Below are positions 58,081-64,000 of a stretch of DNA of 64,000 nt, piece after piece. The first letter of the stretch is position 1. Each line of letters begins with the position of its first letter. Made by a program: the position numbers and the translations under genes. The notes under the pieces were generated by a model that was not told the DNA's origin, ran no database searches, and saw only the letters and a program-made list of their open reading frames with translations. Source of the stretch: Siphonodentalium dalli. Taxonomy: Eukaryota; Mollusca; Scaphopoda; Gadilida; Siphonodentaliidae. The stretch is from NCBI GenBank assembly GCA_032622095.1, contig CP136066.1, forward strand, positions 201,770,978 through 201,834,977, written 5' to 3'.

Positions 58081-59480
58081 AGTAGAGGCTCTTATGTACT
58101 CCCGTGTGCACTTTGTGAAGAAATATAGCGACTATGCCAATGACGTTGCTTGATATCTCAGGCACCAGAAAACAAATGTTAGACACCTTGGGGTCGCGAC
58201 TGGGTGGATTTATGACGTCATCAAGATGGCCGCCATACATAATTTCACAGTATGCACTGAGTCAGTTTGATCAATATCTACTTGTGAATTTATTATAGAA
58301 ATTTGATTATCTCACCACTGACGTGAAACTAATACCCCATACTTCCATTTGACAGAAAAAGTGGCCACCATAAACCAAGATGGCCGCCAAAATGGCGACT
58401 GAAATTTGGAAAATTGATGATTTTTCACACTTTCCTCTTGAATCATTAACCGATGTTTGAAATTTGTAACGAATAAAGACCTAAATTTGAATAAATTCTA
58501 GTATCCAACCATTTCTACAACATAATATGTCATATTTCGGATCTCATTCCTGCCAGCAATCTTTAAAATGTGAATTCAAAAATGTGCTATGAAACTTAAC
58601 CAAAATTCAATTATGTGATTCTGGCCAAGATTGAACAGAAAATAACTAAATTTGATGAAGATAATGTAAAAATATTTTAAATATGTGAATTGCCATATAG
58701 TTACACTGAAAATAGTGCATTTTCGTTTAAGATGGCGGCCAAGATGGCTGCCAAAATGGAGAAATCACCAAAATCTGTCCAATTTTTATTAATATCACTC
58801 ATGTGTTGGGGAAAAGTTAATGTATGTGAATATGTGCTACTTTTTCGCGTAAATCCATGGACTTATGGAATAATTTGTAAATTTGGTGAACCATATAGCC
58901 GCTTATACCCAAGAATTCAACATAATTATACCACGAAAATATTAAGTCAAATCATCTTCATGGCAGCCACACAAAATTGCAGAATGGGCACTGAGTGAGG
59001 AAGAAAATTTAACACAGAAAATAAACAATATTTCTACGGCAATGATAAAATTGCACCATGCTTCCTTTTGAAAGAACAAGATTGATAAAAAACCAAGATG
59101 GCTGTCAAAATGGCGACCGAAATATAGAAATGTGTTGAATTGTTACACATGCCCCTTACATCATTTTCGGTTATTCGTAAACTGTGGCGAGTAGGACTTG
59201 TCTTTGTTTTTATCAGTCAAGACACCAAGTACTTTGGAAAACATATTATGCTGTAATTTGTGTCTAATTGTTGTCCATACTCCGAAAAATGCAAATTAAA
59301 TAATTCGCTATGTAATTTCACAAATAAACTCGCTTCTCGAGGTTCTAGATTAATATTGGACAGAAATAGGCATAATAAAATAAACAAAAGTGTACACAGT
59401 TTTAAATATCGTTAGTGTCATTCAATTACTCTCGACATTGATCTATTTGACCCAAGATGGTCGCCAGAATGGCCGCCAAA
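58081..59480 (+). repeat. Left arm: units with paired AAGATGGC motifs about 360 bp apart
   Basis: CAAGATGGCCGCC-like doublets stand near 58222, 58378, 58730, 59096 and 59455. The last four are spaced 350-366 bp. Spacers are AT-rich and similar to each other. Confidence 0.75.
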
Positions 59481-62400
59481 ACTCAGTTATAAAATGTGAC
59501 AAATGTCTATATTCTCAAACGGCATTTAGCAAAGGAGTTGGATATATTCGCCCAATCTAAATTAGATACTATCATGTTAAGGTATATTGTGACTATGTTT
59601 GACCAAACATAGTTTGTTTATAATCGAGAATATATCGGAATGGACTCTTAGAAACCTAACATGACATTGCCCAATATAATTCAAACGATCCTGTCCGTTT
59701 CATGGGAAGGAAGTCAAACCGGATATGTGCTGACTGAATCATTATAAGAGCATAACGAGTACTCGAACGCAAAAGAATCCCTGCAGTCATAATACAGACA
59801 TAAATCCAACTTTATGGCTATATTATTTCGTTTGGGGCAGATCTGCTTTATTCGTTGCCTATTCTTGATGATATGTTGACCACGTTGATTTCGCCCGGCC
59901 ACAAAAATTCAGAAGATTCAGGGAAAATATCACACCTTGACTTCATCGAAGTCGAAGTTGCATTGCTATCATACTGCCACCGGGAAATATAATTGTTCAA
60001 CTTAGAAATACACAGGCATTACATGTTAGTGCAAACAGTATTTCGTATCTAATTATGAAACAGTTGTGTCTAATAAGATACAATAAGGGGATATTGCATG
60101 GTTCAGTTTCTTGTTTTTGGCATATCTGTTTCATCACCCGAAATTCGTTTGAATAGTTGAGACATTGTCACACTTCTCAAGACGTGAGTCAGCACATGTA
60201 CCACTCTTGTTACTTCGTCCAATAGATGGTCACATTGATGGTAGTCTATCTACAACCAACTCACCCCAGCAACTACAGTTGAATTACAAACTCATCTCGC
60301 AAGCTAACAGAGCTCACTACAAAACTCCCCGACTGCATATCAGAGAATCCATATAGAATATTTGCTTCGGTTGTGGAATGGAGAGTCCATAAATAAATTT
60401 CAATACGGCCACTGACCTCATAGCAGATACATTGCATATTCACTTTGATGTAGTCTAACAGAGCTGTGCACATAACCGAGTTAATGCTTGTCAGTTTATT
60501 TTAGAATATGTCAAAACATCAGTATCGGGCAAAACTAGCCTAAGGTTTGTCATTCTCCATGTCGAGTCCAGCAAGTGACAATAACGGCTCCTCAACTTTT
60601 CCTGGTTGTCAACGAAAAAATATCGTGAAATCAAAATGCATATGCCTAGTGACTGGATATTTAGTGATGAAATACCTCATCGAAACACCAGAAGCTCGTC
60701 TTTGGTCCATGCCATATGGTGGTGCATCGAAGTAATGAATACAGTGACGGGTCATCAAGATCATTTAATGGAACGTTATTAAGAACAAATGTACATGTAG
60801 TTTATAGAATTTGCTGGCAAACCGTACAACCATGATAGTCGGATCCACAAGTAGGCCAATAGCAAGCTTGGAATATAGATACTGTGCAAATGTTGGAAGT
60901 AATAGATAACAAGGTTATGCTTGAATTGAGAGAAGATTGTGGATTGTTAGCTATTTGAAGAGTCCATAACTGAAATTTACTTCAACTATTGCTCAGGAAA
61001 GTATACGATTACAACGTTTAACGACCTGAGTTTTCTGCAGACCTGATTTCATTGTAGTGGGATATCAAATGTTCCTCTATAAAATATCTGGAAAGAATAC
61101 TACAAACTTTCCACCCAATAATAATACATGTACCTCAACATGTCGGTGAGTTGAATTGCCTCTACAACCAAGTCGAACTGTGCATTGGTGCGACAAATGA
61201 TTTTATCAATTTTATCTGGAACATTGCCGATAGCCGATAAAATTACAGAAATGCAGGCATTTAAAGAAAAGTTGGTGTGAATATGTTTCTTGTTATTTTG
61301 ATGAGAACGCATAACGCAAGCATGAAAGAACTTCGATAACACATGTGACAAACATGACATGGGTGTATCTAATATAAACTTGATGAGTGCATAAGTTCAG
61401 CACAGGAAGCGGTGGAACGAACTTGCAGTATAAGCGATGTCCAGAAAGCTATCTCTGTGAAACTCAAATACACATGTATACAAATTGAACTCATTATATG
61501 AGGCTATCTTCCTATCCTAGCTCGATCAAAATCAGCCACGCTTTCGCAAATCTTTGGTATGGAGTCAGTGAGTTGACATATGAGCTGACCAGAGCTCCAC
61601 AGCAGTTTCTGTTTTGATACAAACCTGAACATAATTTATATCTTGTCGCTATATATCGCATGTAATAAGCAGAGGTATGGTAGAAATCCACCAATGCGAT
61701 TCTTCTTCGCAGAAGACACATAGAGCTCACGTCTGAACGCTCTCGTTTGGTAGTATGTGACAAAGCAATTACTGTCATATAATCCCCTGATGCACACACA
61801 ATTTGAACTAGCTGTTATTCAAGGACGGGCAATTGTAAAAGTTCTCAGTTTCACAAAAGTATACCCTGTGTTTTCGTACATTTATTTAATAAGAACGAAT
61901 CACACAAATATTAGCTCCTATTCTTATATTAGTACTAAGTATACACTAATTATTAAGCTTGTTAACATGGAAGATGTCTGTAATGTCAACGCATTATATG
62001 CCGCTACTGTTTTTGGGTACTGCATTGTGTGATGTCCATTCAATATTTTCCGTGAGCAGCTGAATTTCGGTAGAATTGACTTAGTATGATGGCATTACAT
62101 GAGCAATACAGGAGGCAAGTGAAAATTTCTTAGCCAAAACCCCATAATGGGGGCGCGATCAAGGGGAAGTAATTAAAGTATTGCTCAATACCGACAGCCT
62201 TATTGTTGAGGTAGGGATTTTTCTCCAGTCGAGTACCCAATCAGGACATTTCCTATGTACATGTAATGATGGATGTAATCAGCATGTATTCAGATTTTGA
62301 AATTTTCAAATAGGTCAACATCAGATGAATTTATTACTTTTCATGGTTTCTGTTTCCATTCTCATGAAATCTCGAATATAAGCAGCTACTTTTCGCAAAT

Positions 62401-62539
62401 ATTCATATTGTATCAGATTGTATCAGCATTCCTGGCACTTTTGTCAACAGGGGAACAAATATGTTTACCAGTAGTCACTGAAACCCACATTAGGATCGTT
62501 ATCAATGAAAACTAGCAAATTTGGATGATTTCTCCATTT
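59481..62539. other. Centre of the fold-back element
   Basis: No long open frame. Short frames (62 codons at 60547-60735; 95 on - at 61512-61799) show no motif. The latter contains LLRRRI and CCGALVSS, faintly like the decayed peptide in 10030-11750, so the two elements may share an ancestor; this is weak. Confidence 0.35.
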
Positions 62540-63781
62540 TGGTAACCATCTGAGTCACCATCCTGAATTTAGATTCATATAGATAATAATATGTTAATCT
62601 AACATACCATGGTTGTCAGATGATTAGCTAGTATAATTCAGTCAAAATAAAGTTGCTAGTAGCCACCGATTTCAAACCGCTGTGAATAATTTAAGAGGCG
62701 AGTGTGAAAAATCATCAATTATTAGAATTTCGGTCGCCGTTTTGGGAGCCATCTTGGATTTTGAGGTCCAAATTGCACCGTCAAGAGGAAGTGTGATCCA
62801 ATTGTATTATTGGTCGCGAAACATAATCATTTCACTATCTAAATTTTCCTCCCAGACTCAATGCCAACTCTGAAATTATTCATGGTTGGCATTTTGATGA
62901 TTTCATCTCATTTTCGAAGTTTCATTCGCTCGAATTCTTGAGTATAAACAGCCAATGTTCACAAATTATTCATTTTGTTTCATGTCTCCATGTTATTACG
63001 TCAACACGGAGCAAATATATTCACCTATAATAACTAAATCGCACATTAGGAGTGATATCAATGAAAATTTTTACAAATTTTAGTGATTTATCAATTTTGG
63101 CAACCATTTTGGTCGCCATCTTGAATACAGATGCACTTTTTTGGTTGTAATTATATGGCAATCTATATGTTTAAACCTTTTGCAAATGTTTGTCATCAAA
63201 TTCAGCTATTTTCTGGCTAACACTTGGCTTGAATTACAAAATCGATATTTGGTAAAATTTCATAGCATATTTATGAATTAACATTTTGACGAAAATTTGT
63301 ATGAATAAGACCCAAAGTATGACATATTATCATGATCAAATGGTTAGGTATTCAAATGTACTTAAAATTAAGTTGATATTAGCCACCGATTTCAAACAAC
63401 CGTGAATGTTTTAAGAGACATGTGTGAAAATTCATCATTTTTCCGAACTTCGGTCGCCATTTTGGCGGCCATCTTGGTTAAATGTGGTCAATTTTTCTGT
63501 CAAAGTGAAGCCTGTTATCATAGTGTCACAACAGTAGAGAAATATTATATTTCCTACCATAAATTCACTACTAGCTATTAATCAATCGGATCCAGTGCCT
63601 ACTCTGAAATGTTGGATGGCGGCCATCTTGATGACGTCATAAATCCACCCAGTCGCGACCCCCAGGTGTCTAACATTTGTTTTCTGGTGCCCCAGACATC
63701 AAGCAACATCATGAGCATAGTGGCTATATTTCTTCACAAAATGCACACGGGAGCCACAAAATGAACATAAGAGCCTCTACT
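62540..63781 (-). repeat. Right arm: same units in reverse
   Basis: GGCGGCCATCTTGG-type doublets near 62555, 62745, 63108, 63466 and 63626 mirror the left arm, again with gaps of about 360 bp. The outermost 165 bp (63617-63781) pairs best with 58081-58240. Confidence 0.75.
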
Positions 63782-64000
63782 AATGGACATTTCTCACGAA
63801 CTGGTACCTCAGTAGGTTTTGACCACTACTGGATCTTCAGCTGAAATTCCTACCAGGCCCTCTTTCATACAGATAAGCATGTGTTTAGAATCTGAAAATA
63901 GATTAATACAATGAATAGCAATACAGCAATGATTACCCAAGTGACAAGTTGGTGTCAGACAAATACAATTGTATCTGCAACTTGAGGACATACCCAGGAT

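Larger units (their letters stand above)
58081..63781. mobile_element. 5.7-kb fold-back element with arms of about 1.3 kb
   Basis: Left GTAGAGGCTCTTATG and right CATAAGAGCCTCTAC are inverted, and the match runs on for over 1.2 kb with roughly 70-75 percent identity by eye. Shared words include GTGAAGAAATATAGC, ACAAATGTTAGACACC, GACGTCATCAAGATGGCCGCC and GCCATATA-TTACA. Arms: about 58081-59480 and 62540-63781. The middle (59481-62539) has no long open frame. No target duplication found. It would occupy the intron after exon 4. Confidence 0.75.

Noticed and set aside
61041..61145. Possible exon 5 (TTTTCTGCAG acceptor, TCG before GTGAGT donor, open in the needed phase)
   Set aside because: The splice signals are fair, but the peptide is Asn/Thr-rich without coherence and the stretch lies in the centre of the fold-back element. 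Without transcript data I cannot support it.

Overview
This window reads as intron and intergenic DNA of an animal, most likely a mollusc and probably a bivalve. The sequence is AT-rich, has no prokaryotic gene density, and is mostly interspersed repeats, satellites and transposon debris. Three long copies of a repeat that opens with an AGCTCACCTGAG hairpin followed by a CGTC-rich tract are the main taxonomic hint; that repeat type is common in molluscan genomes. The species is my inference and is not proven by the window.

One host gene can be argued for, on the + strand. It is a chain of four small exons: a start exon (ATG at 22552), 43939-44086, 56575-56669 and 57384-57447. Each junction has usable splice signals and all intron phases agree (1, 2, 1, with phase 2 on exit). 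The encoded start of the protein is short, acidic and serine-rich, with two Asp-Ser-Gly motifs. I do not recognise the gene. Its later exons would lie beyond 64000, so most of the window would be its first introns.

Layout: 0.4-3.2 kb, a 63/69-bp satellite broken by two insertions; 4.4-6.7 kb, a Helitron-like tail and fragments; 6.7-8.6 kb, AGCTCACC element copy A; 8.6-11.8 kb, an array of AAGATGGCGGCC-type motifs and a long inverted repeat; 14.2-16.1 kb, copy B; 17.4-20.5 kb, an hAT-like element carrying a second nested element; 22.9-24.0 kb, a 49-bp satellite; 25.6-30.4 kb, a 42-bp minisatellite split by a Helitron-like insertion; 30.8-32.2 kb, a TTAA fold-back and another CGTC-type element; 33.2-42.7 kb, a 9.5-kb block bounded by inverted terminal repeats that holds a dead LINE with a tandemly duplicated 3' half; 43.5-45.0 kb, exon 2 beside a GC-rich inverted-repeat element; 45-48 kb, TTAA-element copies and fragments; 48.3-51.5 kb, an hAT-like element with a nested Helitron-like copy; 51.5-53.7 kb, copy C; 53.8-56.4 kb, a TTAA element, an element with CTTAAG palindrome arrays, and a hairpin; 56.6-57.4 kb, exons 3 and 4; 58.1-63.8 kb, a large fold-back element.

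Several repeat families carry regularly spaced short motifs that resemble animal transcription-factor sites (YY1-like, ERR/FTZ-F1-like, DREF-like). That is the most unusual theme here, but it rests on motif resemblance alone. All boundaries were read by eye; I ran no database or alignment search.
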